Shown here: in pieces, positions 1-7,996 of the stretch
Position numbering within the stretch: the first letter of the stretch is position 1
How the letters are laid out: each line of letters opens with the position of its first letter
Origin: an uncultured Blautia sp.
GTDB lineage: Bacteria; Bacillota; Clostridia; Lachnospirales; Lachnospiraceae
Length of the DNA stretch: 64,000 nucleotides
Direction: 5' to 3'
Assembly: GCA_946557785.1 (NCBI GenBank)
Contig: CAMNTH010000011.1
Span: 26,243-90,242, forward strand
Position numbers and translations under genes: made by a program
Notes under the pieces: generated by a model
What the model saw: only the letters and a program-made list of their open reading frames with translations
Told to the model about the DNA's origin: nothing
The model's database searches: none

Positions 1-45
1 GTTTACAGGGATATTGCAGTTTATCTGAAGAAAAAAGGATTTTAA
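1..45 (+). CDS. 3' end of an unidentified CDS
   Basis: An open frame runs from the window edge to TAA at 43-45. The last 14 codons read VYRDIAVYLKKKGF, which looks like a natural C-terminus (charged, with Lys-rich end). Too little is present to name a family. The next gene starts 88 nt downstream with its own Shine-Dalgarno site. Confidence 0.4.
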   Translation, partial: VYRDIAVYLKKKGF

Positions 46-133
46 ACTACGGCTTTCCAGTGAATAAACCCGGCCTTTTTGCTGTATACTACTATCAGGG
101 ATTCCGGAAAGTCCCGAAAAAGGAGTGGATCGT

Positions 134-307
134 ATGCAGAAAAACGGTGTGATTTTGCTGCTGATTCTTCTATGCGTGGCATTTCTGGTAAGCTGCGGTA
201 AGAAAGAGACAGCAGAACAAGAACAGGGTGAACTGGTAAGAATAGAGACTGAGGGATTGCTCCCTCAGTCTTTTGTACCTTATGGGGGTATATCATGTAT
301 CTTTTGA
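134..307 (+). CDS. Small putative lipoprotein
   Basis: This 57-residue product has a hydrophobic stretch followed by the lipobox FLVSC (Cys about residue 21) and then a polar stretch (GKKETAEQEQ), so it should be a lipid-anchored surface peptide. An AAAGGAG site lies about 8 nt before ATG 134; an in-frame GTG at 125 touches that site and is unlikely. The last third of the frame reads straight through a perfect terminator hairpin at 247-270. The protein may therefore be a remnant of a longer lipoprotein whose 3' part was lost, or a very small lipoprotein with a stop inside its own terminator. No family was recognised. Confidence 0.45.
   Translation: MQKNGVILLLILLCVAFLVSCGKKETAEQEQGELVRIETEGLLPQSFVPYGGISCIF
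247..276 (+). terminator. Rho-independent terminator
   Basis: A perfect 10-bp stem (GACTGAGGGA at 247-256, TCCCTCAGTC at 261-270) with loop TTGC is followed by TTTTGT. It lies inside the 3' part of the small lipoprotein frame. Confidence 0.85.
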
Positions 308-332
308 GAGTGTCCTTTTTCGGCGGAAAACG

Positions 333-361
333 TTGACCTATGGGGAATGGATTGGTATAAT
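333..361 (+). promoter_or_regulatory. Sigma-A-type promoter of malQ
   Basis: TTGACC (333-338) and TATAAT (356-361) are separated by 17 nt, and malQ starts 54 nt downstream. Confidence 0.8.
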
Positions 362-415
362 AAAAAATATGCTGTTACATAGGAGATATTTGAGACACAA
401 AAAGGAGAGAGAACG

Positions 416-2005
416 ATGAGAGCCAGCGGTATTTTATTGCCCATTTCCAGTATTCCCTCAGAATACGGAATAGGTTGTTTTTCAAAGGAAGCTTACGAGT
501 TTGCAGATCAATTGGCAGAGGCAGGGCAGAGGTATTGGCAGATACTTCCACTGGGGCCAACCGGATATGGAGATTCCCCATACCAATCCTTTTCTACATT
601 TGCAGGAAATCCCTATTTTATTGATCTGAAGGCATTTATTGAGAAAGGGCTTCTTACTGAACATGAATGCCGCGGGTGTGACTGGGGCGGAAGCGAGAGC
701 TATGTAGATTATGCAAAAATGTATGAGTCCAGATTTATGCTTCTGCGAAAAGCCTTTGAGCGTTGGGACGCAAAAGCGGAAGAGGGATTTGAGGATTTTA
801 TAGAAGAAAATAAGAGCTGGCTGGAAGATTACTGCATGTATATGGCTATTAAGAATGACCTTGGGGGCAAGGGCTGGATGGAATGGCCTAAGGAACTGAA
901 AAACCGTGAGCCTAAGGCATTAAAAGAGGCAGCAGAACGTCTTGATGAGGAAATCCTGTTTTATGGTTTCCAGCAGTTTTGGTTTGATGCCCAGTGGGAA
1001 AAACTGAAAACCTATGTGAATAAAAAAGGAATCAAGATCATTGGAGATGTGCCTATTTATGTAGCTTTTGACAGTGCGGACGCCTGGGCGGATCCGGAGC
1101 TGTTCCAGTTTGATGAAGAGCACAATCCGATTGCGGTAGCCGGGTGCCCTCCAGATGCTTTTTCTGCCACAGGGCAGCTTTGGGGAAATCCTCTTTATAA
1201 TTGGAAATATCATAAGCGCACAGGGTATGCATGGTGGAGCCGGCGCATGGAACATTCCATGAAACGCTACAATGTGGCGCGTATTGATCATTTCCGTGGA
1301 TTTGATGAGTATTATGCCATTCCTTACGGTGACAAAACTGCCGAGAACGGGGAATGGAAAAAAGGACCTGGAATGGAGCTTTTCTATGCTCTGAAGAAAA
1401 AGGTAAAGAATCTTGAAGTGATTGCAGAGGATCTGGGCACCCTGACGGACAGCGTTATAGAACTTCTTGAGGAAAGCGGATTTCCGGGGATGAAGGTGCT
1501 GCAGTTTGCCTTTGACCACACAGAAAACAGTTCTTATCTGCCTCATAAATATGACAGGAATTGTGTGGTTTATACAGGAACCCACGATAATGAGACAACG
1601 AAGGGCTGGCTTGAAAATCTTCAAGGACATGATATTCAGTTTGTCCGGGAATATACCAACAGCTATGATAAGCCCTTAAATGATTGTGTGTGGAGCCTGA
1701 TCCGTACTGCCATGTCCAGTGTGGCGGATCTTGCAGTGATTCCTATGCAGGATTATCTTTGCCTTGGAAACGAAGCCAGACTGAATGCCCCTTCTACACT
1801 TGGAGACAACTGGAAATGGAGACTGACCAAGGGGCAGATTTCAGAAATTACCCTTTATCATATCAGGGAGCTGACCAGAATCTATGGAAGAAATCCTCTT
1901 GTGCCAAAAGAGGAAGCCGAACAGGTTTTGGAAGCTGAAGAAGTTTTGGAAAGCAAAGCAGGGGAGAAGACGAAACCCGCCAGCAAGGAAGAAAAGAGGG
2001 GCTGA
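416..2005 (+). CDS. malQ: 4-alpha-glucanotransferase (amylomaltase)
   Basis: A GH77 amylomaltase transfers alpha-1,4-glucan segments between maltooligosaccharides or to glucose in cytosolic maltodextrin and glycogen use. The 529-residue frame holds the family signatures: LPLGPTGYGDSPYQ near residues 45-57, nucleophile Asp291 in ARIDHFRGF, acid/base Glu338 in VIAEDLGTL, and Asp391 in GTHDNET. Length is normal up to about residue 500. The last 30 residues are a charged low-complexity tail rich in Glu and Lys, not part of the fold. An AAAGGAG site precedes ATG 416. A small membrane protein gene begins 2 nt after the stop, so the two are probably co-transcribed, although no functional link is known. 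Confidence 0.95.
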   Translation: MRASGILLPISSIPSEYGIGCFSKEAYEFADQLAEAGQRYWQILPLGPTGYGDSPYQSFSTFAGNPYFIDLKAFIEKGLLTEHECRGCDWGGSESYVDYAKMYESRFMLLRKAFERWDAKAEEGFEDFIEENKSWLEDYCMYMAIKNDLGGKGWMEWPKELKNREPKALKEAAERLDEEILFYGFQQFWFDAQWEKLKTYVNKKGIKIIGDVPIYVAFDSADAWADPELFQFDEEHNPIAVAGCPPDAFSATGQLWGNPLYNWKYHKRTGYAWWSRRMEHSMKRYNVARIDHFRGFDEYYAIPYGDKTAENGEWKKGPGMELFYALKKKVKNLEVIAEDLGTLTDSVIELLEESGFPGMKVLQFAFDHTENSSYLPHKYDRNCVVYTGTHDNETTKGWLENLQGHDIQFVREYTNSYDKPLNDCVWSLIRTAMSSVADLAVIPMQDYLCLGNEARLNAPSTLGDNWKWRLTKGQISEITLYHIRELTRIYGRNPLVPKEEAEQVLEAEEVLESKAGEKTKPASKEEKRG

Positions 2006-2007
2006 GA

Positions 2008-2346
2008 ATGGGAATGGATGAGCAGAAGAATGGGCAGGAACTGCCGGAAGAACCGGAAAAAAAAGAAAAACAGCAGGAAATACCAACAAGAAGCATGATG
2101 TTAATGATTGTTGCTGGTGCTTACCTTCTTTATACAGGATATACCCTTTGCAAAAACGTACTGGCGGGACAGGACGGAGCAAGCTGGGGATTTTTTGCGG
2201 CAGGTGCGGCTTTTATCGTCATTGGCGCTGGTATGCTGTTTTATGGAATAAAATGCTATAACGACAGATCAAAGGCGAAACGGCTGGCAGAGGAAGCTGA
2301 GGAAGCAGCTGCTGCGGAAATGCCTGAGGAAGAAACAGAAGAATAA
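2008..2346 (+). CDS. Small membrane protein, unknown function
   Basis: The 112-residue protein has a charged N-terminal 30 residues, a first membrane segment at about 32-48 (MLMIVAGAYLLYTGY), a second at about 62-80 (FFAAGAAFIVIGAGMLFYGI), and an acidic Glu/Ala-rich tail. Both ends are probably cytosolic. It starts 2 nt after malQ and ends just before a terminator, so malQ and this gene form a two-gene unit. No family is recognised; its function is unknown. Confidence 0.75.
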   Translation: MGMDEQKNGQELPEEPEKKEKQQEIPTRSMMLMIVAGAYLLYTGYTLCKNVLAGQDGASWGFFAAGAAFIVIGAGMLFYGIKCYNDRSKAKRLAEEAEEAAAAEMPEEETEE

Positions 2347-2361
2347 AGATATATAAAGAAA

Positions 2362-2395
2362 GGTGCTGCAGAATATTTCTGACAGCACCCTTTTT
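2362..2395 (+). terminator. Terminator of the malQ operon
   Basis: GGTGCTG (2362-2368) pairs with CAGCACC (2383-2389). The stem extends inward through CAGAA/TTCTG and is followed by a T run at 2391-2395. Confidence 0.8.
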
Positions 2396-2418
2396 AGCAT
2401 CTGCTTTGGCGATATCTG

Positions 2419-2943
2419 TTATTTTTTCTTTCGTTTCTTTTCAGGACTATGCAGTGTGGACCAGCAAAAAGCCTGCACCAGGAGAATTCCTACAAAAGCG
2501 CCGATGCTGTCAATACCTACGTCCTTTGTGGAGGGACCGCGGTTGGCAACAAAGGACTGGTGATATTCATCCAGGCCGGCGAAGCCGATGCAGACGATAC
2601 CGGCCAGAAGCATGAGCCAGATTCCCCGTACTTTGTATACATAGAGCGGGAAGGAGATAGCAATGGCCAGAAGAAAATATTCCGTCATATGGGCGGCTTT
2701 TCTCACATAATACTCAATGCTGTGTGCTTCTGCATTTAACTGTTCGTAACTATGTCCAAGGCCTAAAACCTCGTTTTTTGTTTCCACGATCTGATAGCTG
2801 ACTTGATAGCTTAAATTTCCGGACACCTCCCCGGTCTGGGCCGAAAAATAATAAATCAGGCACATCATCAGAATCGCCGGAAGAAAAGACAGAGGCTTTA
2901 AAAGGTGTATTAATATTTTCATTTTAGGTTTATTTTTTTTCAT
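2419..2943 (-). CDS. VanZ-like membrane protein
   Basis: This 174-residue protein has the VanZ-family layout: an N-terminal membrane helix (about 12-32), then RKAAHMTEYFLLAI, two further helices, and the signature DEYHQSFVANRGPSTKDVGID preceding a last helix, with a Lys-rich C-terminus. VanZ-like proteins are widespread in Firmicutes; only the namesake is tied to low-level teicoplanin resistance, and most members have no proven role. The start overlaps the end of dfrA by 14 nt on the same strand, so it is translated from the ilvE-thyA-dfrA transcript. Drug resistance should not be assumed. Confidence 0.85.
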   Translation of the reverse strand: MKKNKPKMKILIHLLKPLSFLPAILMMCLIYYFSAQTGEVSGNLSYQVSYQIVETKNEVLGLGHSYEQLNAEAHSIEYYVRKAAHMTEYFLLAIAISFPLYVYKVRGIWLMLLAGIVCIGFAGLDEYHQSFVANRGPSTKDVGIDSIGAFVGILLVQAFCWSTLHSPEKKRKKK

Positions 2944-3418
2944 ATTTTACGAATTGATATTCCAGATCAAAGTAGGTCTGCTCTTCGCTTACAGCAGTTA
3001 CTTTCCACTCCGGCATTTCATCCAGGTTTGGAAAATAACGATCTGCTTCGTATGCAAAATCAATCTTGGTGATATGGGCTGTATCACAGTGGGGAAGGAG
3101 CTGCTTATAAACACTGTCGCCGCCGATGCAGTACACATCCTCGGAAGGATACTTCTCGATTTCTTCCAAAAGCTCATCTACGGTATGAACAACAATGGCG
3201 TCCTTCACCTGGAAATCCTTATTTCCTGTGAGTACGATATTGGTTCTTTTTTTCAGGGGAAGACCGCCCGGAAAGCTTTCCAGGGTTTTGCGGCCCATGA
3301 CAACTACCTTGCCCGTGGTTTCCTCACGGAACATTTTCATATCGGCAGGGATGCTTACCAGAAGCTGGTTGTTCTTCCCGATTGCCCAGTTTTTATCAAC
3401 TGCTACAATAATATTCAT
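2930..3418 (-). CDS. folA: Dihydrofolate reductase
   Basis: DHFR reduces dihydrofolate to tetrahydrofolate with NADPH. The 162-residue frame matches the family length and shows MNIIVAVDKNWAIGKNNQLL at the N-terminus, VVMGRKTLESFPGGLPLKKR for cofactor binding, and VYCIGGDSVYKQLLP. It lies 16 nt after thyA, the usual partner, because thymidylate synthase oxidises methylene-THF to DHF and DHFR regenerates it. The ATG overlaps no other gene. The downstream vanZ-like gene overlaps its 3' end. Confidence 0.95.
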   Translation of the reverse strand: MNIIVAVDKNWAIGKNNQLLVSIPADMKMFREETTGKVVVMGRKTLESFPGGLPLKKRTNIVLTGNKDFQVKDAIVVHTVDELLEEIEKYPSEDVYCIGGDSVYKQLLPHCDTAHITKIDFAYEADRYFPNLDEMPEWKVTAVSEEQTYFDLEYQFVKYEKK

Positions 3419-3434
3419 GCTTTTATCTCCTTAT

Positions 3435-4283
3435 TTAAATTGCAATGGGGATATCTTTGATCTGCGGCCAGGTCTGGTAATTCTCTACGATCAGGTCATT
3501 TGTGGTAAAATCATAGAAATCGGTGATTTCCGGATTAAGCTTCACTATGGGAGCAGGATAAGGCGTCCTGGAAATCAGTTCCTGGATCACCGGAATATGC
3601 CGGTCATAAATATGGCAGTCCGAAATCACATGCATAAGTTCTCCTGCTTCCATGCCGCAGGACTGGGCAAACATCATAAGAAGGATGGAGTACTGGCAGA
3701 CATTCCAATTATTGGCAGCTAGAATATCCTGAGAACGCTGGTTCAAAATAGCATTCAGCGTCAGCTTATCCTTTCCTTGTTCTTTCGTTACGTTAAAAGT
3801 CATAGAATAGGCGCATGGATAAAGATTCATCTCATGGAGATCCTGGTGCACATAAATGTTGGTCATGATACGGCGGCTGTAGGGGTTGTTCTTCAGATCA
3901 TAAAGAACCCTGTCTACCTGATCCATCATGCCTTCTTTATACTGATGCTTCACACTCATCTGATAACCGTAGGCCTTACCGATGGAGCCGTTCTCATCTG
4001 CCCAGCTGTCCCAGATATGGCTGTGAAGGTCGTGGATATTATTGGACTTCTGCTGCCAGATCCAGAGGATTTCGTCCATAGCACTTTTTAAAGCAGTTCT
4101 GCGCAAAGTAAGTGCGGGAAATTCCTTCCTGAGATCATAGCGGTTTACCACACCGAATTTTTTGATGGTGTAAGCAGGCGTGCCGTCTTCCCATACAGGA
4201 CGGACCTTTTCACCTTCTGTACTGGTGCCGTTGGCAATCACGTCCTGGCACATTTGGATAAAGATATTGTCTGCGTAGCTCAT
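3435..4283 (-). CDS. thyA: Thymidylate synthase (ThyA type)
   Basis: Converts dUMP and methylene-THF to dTMP and DHF. The 282-residue protein carries nucleophile Cys157 in NLYPCAYSMTFNV, the phosphate and dUMP region LNQRSQDILAANNWNV, and the late SDCHIYDRHIPVI. Compared with E. coli ThyA the His that follows the catalytic Cys is Ala and the DxxxG Gly is Ala, while the Cys, the RS-x-D motif and the base-binding Asn remain. This fits a divergent clostridial subgroup rather than an inactive enzyme. AAGGAGGAATTC precedes the ATG. It sits between ilvE and dfrA, with dfrA as metabolic partner. Confidence 0.93.
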   Translation of the reverse strand: MSYADNIFIQMCQDVIANGTSTEGEKVRPVWEDGTPAYTIKKFGVVNRYDLRKEFPALTLRRTALKSAMDEILWIWQQKSNNIHDLHSHIWDSWADENGSIGKAYGYQMSVKHQYKEGMMDQVDRVLYDLKNNPYSRRIMTNIYVHQDLHEMNLYPCAYSMTFNVTKEQGKDKLTLNAILNQRSQDILAANNWNVCQYSILLMMFAQSCGMEAGELMHVISDCHIYDRHIPVIQELISRTPYPAPIVKLNPEITDFYDFTTNDLIVENYQTWPQIKDIPIAI

Positions 4284-4331
4284 GAATTCCTCCTTAGATA
4301 AAATGTCAGGTGCTGTTAAAAGAGCTGTGAA

Positions 4332-5357
4332 TTATTCAATCACTCTAAGCCATCCTTCAGGAGCTTCAATGCGTCCCATCTGGATTCCAGTGAGAGTATC
4401 ATAAAGCTTTTTGGTAATCGGTCCCATTTCAGTCATGCCGCTTGGGAAACAGATTTCCTTACCATGGTCAACGATCTTGCCTACAGGAGAGATAACAGCG
4501 GCAGTTCCGCAAAGACCGCACTCTGCAAAATCCTTTACTTCTTCAAGGGTGATTTCTCTTTCCTCTGCTTCCAGTCCAAGATAGTGCTGTGCCACATAGA
4601 TAAGTGAGCGTCTGGTAATGGAAGGAAGGATGGTACTGGATTTTGGCGTAACTACTTTGTTGTCCTTTGTGACGAACAGGAAGTTGGCACCGCCGGTTTC
4701 TTCTACCTTTGTATGGGTAGCGGCATCAAGATACATATTTTCATCGTAACCCTGCTTATGGGCATCTGTAATGGCATATAAGCTCATAGCATAATTAAGT
4801 CCTGCTTTAATATGACCGGTTCCATGAGGCGCTGCACGGTCAAAATCACAGACACGAATGGTGATGGGCTTTACGCCGCCTTTGAAGTAAGGCCCTACCG
4901 GGGTAGTAAATACACGGAACTGATATTCATCTGCCGGCTTTACGCCAATGACCGGATTGGAGCCGAACATATATGGGCGGATATATAAAGTTGCACCGGA
5001 ACCGAATGGGGGTACATAGGCTGTATTTGCTTTTACGGTCTGGATAACCGCATCTACAAAACGATCCTGAGGGAATACAGGCATTTCCAGTCTTTTTGCA
5101 GAGCTTTCCATACGCTCTGCATTTAGGTCAGGGCGGAAAGTGACAATACGTCCGTCCTCTGTGGTGTATGCTTTCATGCCTTCAAAAACAGTCTGTGCAT
5201 ACTGCAGGACACCGGCACACTCGTTGATGACTACAGTTTCATCGGTGGTGAGAACGCCGTCATCCCATGCGCCGTCTTTAAAATTGGATACATAGCGATA
5301 ATCTGTTTTCAGATAACCAAAGCCAAGGCTGCCCCAGTCAATGTTCTTTTTTTCCAT
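4332..5357 (-). CDS. ilvE: Branched-chain amino acid aminotransferase
   Basis: A fold-type IV PLP enzyme that interconverts Leu, Ile and Val with their keto acids using 2-oxoglutarate/glutamate. With start ATG at 5357 the protein has 341 residues. It contains QTVFEGMKAY, PYMFGSNPVIGV, the PLP lysine Lys184 in GHIKAGLNYAMSL, and the C-terminal EITLEEVKDF-AECGLCGTAAVISP block, which matches eukaryote-like BCATs. An upstream in-frame ATG at 5396 has no ribosome site, whereas TTGGAGGAA lies just before 5357, which decides the start. It is the first gene of the leftward ilvE-thyA-dfrA-vanZ group. Confidence 0.93.
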   Translation of the reverse strand: MEKKNIDWGSLGFGYLKTDYRYVSNFKDGAWDDGVLTTDETVVINECAGVLQYAQTVFEGMKAYTTEDGRIVTFRPDLNAERMESSAKRLEMPVFPQDRFVDAVIQTVKANTAYVPPFGSGATLYIRPYMFGSNPVIGVKPADEYQFRVFTTPVGPYFKGGVKPITIRVCDFDRAAPHGTGHIKAGLNYAMSLYAITDAHKQGYDENMYLDAATHTKVEETGGANFLFVTKDNKVVTPKSSTILPSITRRSLIYVAQHYLGLEAEEREITLEEVKDFAECGLCGTAAVISPVGKIVDHGKEICFPSGMTEMGPITKKLYDTLTGIQMGRIEAPEGWLRVIE

Positions 5358-5420
5358 AATAAATTTCCTCCAATCGCAATTGATCATTTGTAACACTACT
5401 GCCGTTACCAGCTTTTCCTT

Positions 5421-5449
5421 ATTTTAAAACTTTTGCTATGCAACTGCAA
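5421..5449 (-). promoter_or_regulatory. Promoter of ilvE
   Basis: On the minus strand TTGCAG (5449-5444) and TAAAAT (5426-5421) have 17-nt spacing. The ilvE start lies 64 nt downstream. Confidence 0.6.
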
Positions 5450-5513
5450 TGAAAACTTACTCTTTTTGAGAAAAAAATATACTATTTGTTTAGAAACTAC
5501 CTTATCCCATCTC

Positions 5514-5542
5514 TTGTATTTTTTTTCTGCCTCCGTTATAAT
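5514..5542 (+). promoter_or_regulatory. Promoter of xpaC-telA
   Basis: TTGTAT (5514-5519) and TATAAT (5537-5542) with exactly 17 nt between them lie 30 nt before the xpaC start codon. Confidence 0.7.
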
Positions 5543-5571
5543 AAAAGAAATTGGGAAAATGGAGGAGAGCA

Positions 5572-6720
5572 ATGGACGATTGGAGCAGCCTGGATGACCT
5601 GGAGAAAATCGGGGATAGGATCCAGGATATTATAGAAGCAGCAATTGATACTAAGAACTATCAGAAACTAAACCAGACCATAACCCAGGCGGTAAACAAT
5701 ACCATCAACCAATATCAGGCGTCCAGAAAAGAGAAGGAAGTCAGAAGCAGCAGCCAGGTTCTGGAACCCTGGGAGTCCAGACCGGAGCTGTACCGCAGCC
5801 TGAACGCCCCTAAAGTAAAAAATATTCTTTACACAGTATTCGGCGGTATCCTCACTGGAGGAATGGCTGTAGGCTTTTTGACATTGACGGTATTTCAGCT
5901 TCTGGTTGGAAGCAGCAATCTCATACCATCAGCGGTCATGCTTGTGGGCGCAGGAGCCGGCGGCTGCATGCTGGGGGCAGGATGTAAAGGCCTTGCCAGG
6001 ATCGGCAGATTCCGTAAATATGTAAAAGCACTTGGTACGAATACCTACTGCAATTTTGACCGGATGTCCAAGATTATAGGAAAACCTGTAAAATATATCC
6101 GCAAGGACATAAAAGGCATGATCCAAAAGGGCTGGTTTCTGGAAGGGCATGTAGATAAGCAGGGAACCTGTCTCATTACATCTGATGAAACCTTCCGGCT
6201 TTATGAAGAATCCCAGAAGCAGCTGGAAATGAAAAAAGCGATGGAAGAAGAAAAGAAGACAGAACAGAGCAGACGGGAACCCCGGGTACAGGAAGTTCTT
6301 GAGAAAGGAAACGGTTATCTGGAAAAGATCCGTTCCAGTAATGCTGCCATTCCCGGAGCAGAGATTTCAGCAAAAATATCCAGGATGGAGCAGATCATTG
6401 AGCGGATATTTGAACGAGCAGAGGATCATCCAGAGATCATACCGGATCTGAAACGCCTGATGGACTATTACCTGCCAATGACCGTGAAGCTTTTGGATGC
6501 TTATGAGGAAATGGACTGTATGCCTGTGCAGGGAGAGAACATCCGAAATTCCAAGGCAGAAATAGAGAAAACCTTGGATACGCTTAACGATGCGTTTGCC
6601 AAGCTTTTGGATTCCATTTTCCAGGATACGGCCTGGGATGTATCCAGCGATATTTCGGTACTACATACCATGCTTGCCCAGGAAGGACTGACGGGAAGCG
6701 ATTTTGACTTAAAGAGCTGA
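5572..6720 (+). CDS. xpaC: XpaC-family protein (5-bromo-4-chloroindolyl phosphate hydrolysis family)
   Basis: The 382-residue protein has an acidic helical N-terminus (about 1-70), two membrane helices at about 82-103 and 110-132, then a cytosolic part with a long Lys/Glu-rich coiled-coil (about 205-250) and a helical C-terminus. This is the XpaC architecture; the family name comes from an old phosphatase phenotype and the molecular role is unproven. GGAGGAGA just before ATG 5572 decides the start over a TTG at 5551. A telA homologue follows 46 nt later, the classic Firmicutes xpaC-telA pairing, which suggests the two act together at the membrane. Confidence 0.85.
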   Translation: MDDWSSLDDLEKIGDRIQDIIEAAIDTKNYQKLNQTITQAVNNTINQYQASRKEKEVRSSSQVLEPWESRPELYRSLNAPKVKNILYTVFGGILTGGMAVGFLTLTVFQLLVGSSNLIPSAVMLVGAGAGGCMLGAGCKGLARIGRFRKYVKALGTNTYCNFDRMSKIIGKPVKYIRKDIKGMIQKGWFLEGHVDKQGTCLITSDETFRLYEESQKQLEMKKAMEEEKKTEQSRREPRVQEVLEKGNGYLEKIRSSNAAIPGAEISAKISRMEQIIERIFERAEDHPEIIPDLKRLMDYYLPMTVKLLDAYEEMDCMPVQGENIRNSKAEIEKTLDTLNDAFAKLLDSIFQDTAWDVSSDISVLHTMLAQEGLTGSDFDLKS

Positions 6721-6766
6721 GAGATAAGTCCCCAAAAGGACGGAAGCAAAAAGAAGGAGAGAAATT

Positions 6767-7924
6767 ATGACAGAAGAATTTAAGGATTTTGAAGCAGCCC
6801 CTGTTTTAACCTTGGAACCGGAGCTTAATGAGCCGAAGGAGGAGCCGGTACCTGTGATGGCGGAGGAGCCGGAAATGGATCCCATCCAGAAAGAAATGTC
6901 GCAGATGGTGCTCACGCCAAAGGAACAGCAGATGGTCAATGATTTTGCAGGAAAGATCGACATTGAGAATACCAATCAGATTCTCCAGTATGGGGCAGGA
7001 ACCCAGAAAAAAATGGCGGACTTTTCAGACGAAGCCCTAAACAGTGTACGTTCCCAGGATCTTGGTGAGGTTGGCGACCTGATTACCAATGTTGTGGTGG
7101 AGCTTAAAGGGTTTGATGTGGAAGAAGAGAAGGGGCTGTTCGGTTTCTTTAAGAAGCAGTCCAATAAGATCGAAGCCATGAAGCTTCGCTATGACAAAGC
7201 TGAGTCCAATGTGGAAAAAATCACGGATTCCCTGCAGAAGCATCAGGTTCGCCTGATGAAGGATTCTGCCATGATGGACAGAATGTATCAGCAAAACCTG
7301 AACTATTTTAAAGAACTTTCTATGTATATCCTGGCAGGAAAAAAGAAACTCCATGAAGTCCGGACCGGGAAGCTTACGGAACTGGAGAGCCGTGCAAGAA
7401 CCAGCGGACTTCCTGAAGATGCCCAGGCAGCCAAGGACCTGGATGAAAAATGCAACCGCTTTGAGAAGAAGATCCATGACCTGGAATTGACCAGAATGAT
7501 TTCCCTTCAGACAGCGCCGCAGATTCGTCTTGTACAGAACAATGATACCATGATGGTGGAAAAAATCCAGACCACAATTGTAAATACCATTCCGCTGTGG
7601 AAAAGCCAGATGGTACTGGCACTTGGAATCGCCCATTCAACAGAAGCTGCCCAGGCACAAAGACAGGTAACGGATGTTACCAATGAGCTTTTGCGCAAGA
7701 ATGCAGAAGCCCTTCATATGGCTTCTGTAGAAACAGCTAAAGAGTCTGAGCGGGGGATCGTTGATATGGATACCCTGAAAAAGACAAATGCAGACTTGAT
7801 CGCAACCTTGGATGATGTACTGAAGATTCAAAGGGAGGGCAGGCAGAAACGCCAGGCGGCTGAGGCTGAAATGGCACGGATGGAAAATGACCTTAAGAAC
7901 AAACTGCTGGAAATCCGGCACTGA
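6767..7924 (+). CDS. telA: TelA / toxic anion resistance family protein
   Basis: This 385-residue protein has an acidic Pro-rich N-terminus (about 1-45) followed by a continuous helical body, with GLFGFFKKQSNKIEAMKLRY near residue 125 and a C-terminal coiled-coil. These match the TelA/KlaA family. The family was named for tellurite resistance on plasmids, but chromosomal members are linked to envelope stress and their biochemistry is unknown. AGAAGGAGAG precedes the ATG. It is the second gene after xpaC and is followed by a strong terminator. Confidence 0.88.
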   Translation: MTEEFKDFEAAPVLTLEPELNEPKEEPVPVMAEEPEMDPIQKEMSQMVLTPKEQQMVNDFAGKIDIENTNQILQYGAGTQKKMADFSDEALNSVRSQDLGEVGDLITNVVVELKGFDVEEEKGLFGFFKKQSNKIEAMKLRYDKAESNVEKITDSLQKHQVRLMKDSAMMDRMYQQNLNYFKELSMYILAGKKKLHEVRTGKLTELESRARTSGLPEDAQAAKDLDEKCNRFEKKIHDLELTRMISLQTAPQIRLVQNNDTMMVEKIQTTIVNTIPLWKSQMVLALGIAHSTEAAQAQRQVTDVTNELLRKNAEALHMASVETAKESERGIVDMDTLKKTNADLIATLDDVLKIQREGRQKRQAAEAEMARMENDLKNKLLEIRH

Positions 7925-7938
7925 TATATGGAGATTAC

Positions 7939-7969
7939 ACGGGGCTGTGAAAAAACAAGCCCCGTTTTT
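7939..7969 (+). terminator. Terminator after xpaC-telA
   Basis: ACGGGGCT (7939-7946) pairs with AGCCCCGT (7958-7965), followed by a T run to 7969. Confidence 0.88.
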
Positions 7970-7996
7970 AACAGATTCAAGTCAAGGAGGGATAGA

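Noticed and set aside
920..1630. 236-codon antisense frame inside malQ
   Set aside because: Shadow frame within a gene with intact catalytic motifs.
2419..2943. Vancomycin/teicoplanin resistance from the VanZ-like gene
   Set aside because: No vanHAX or regulator genes nearby; most VanZ-family proteins are unrelated to resistance.
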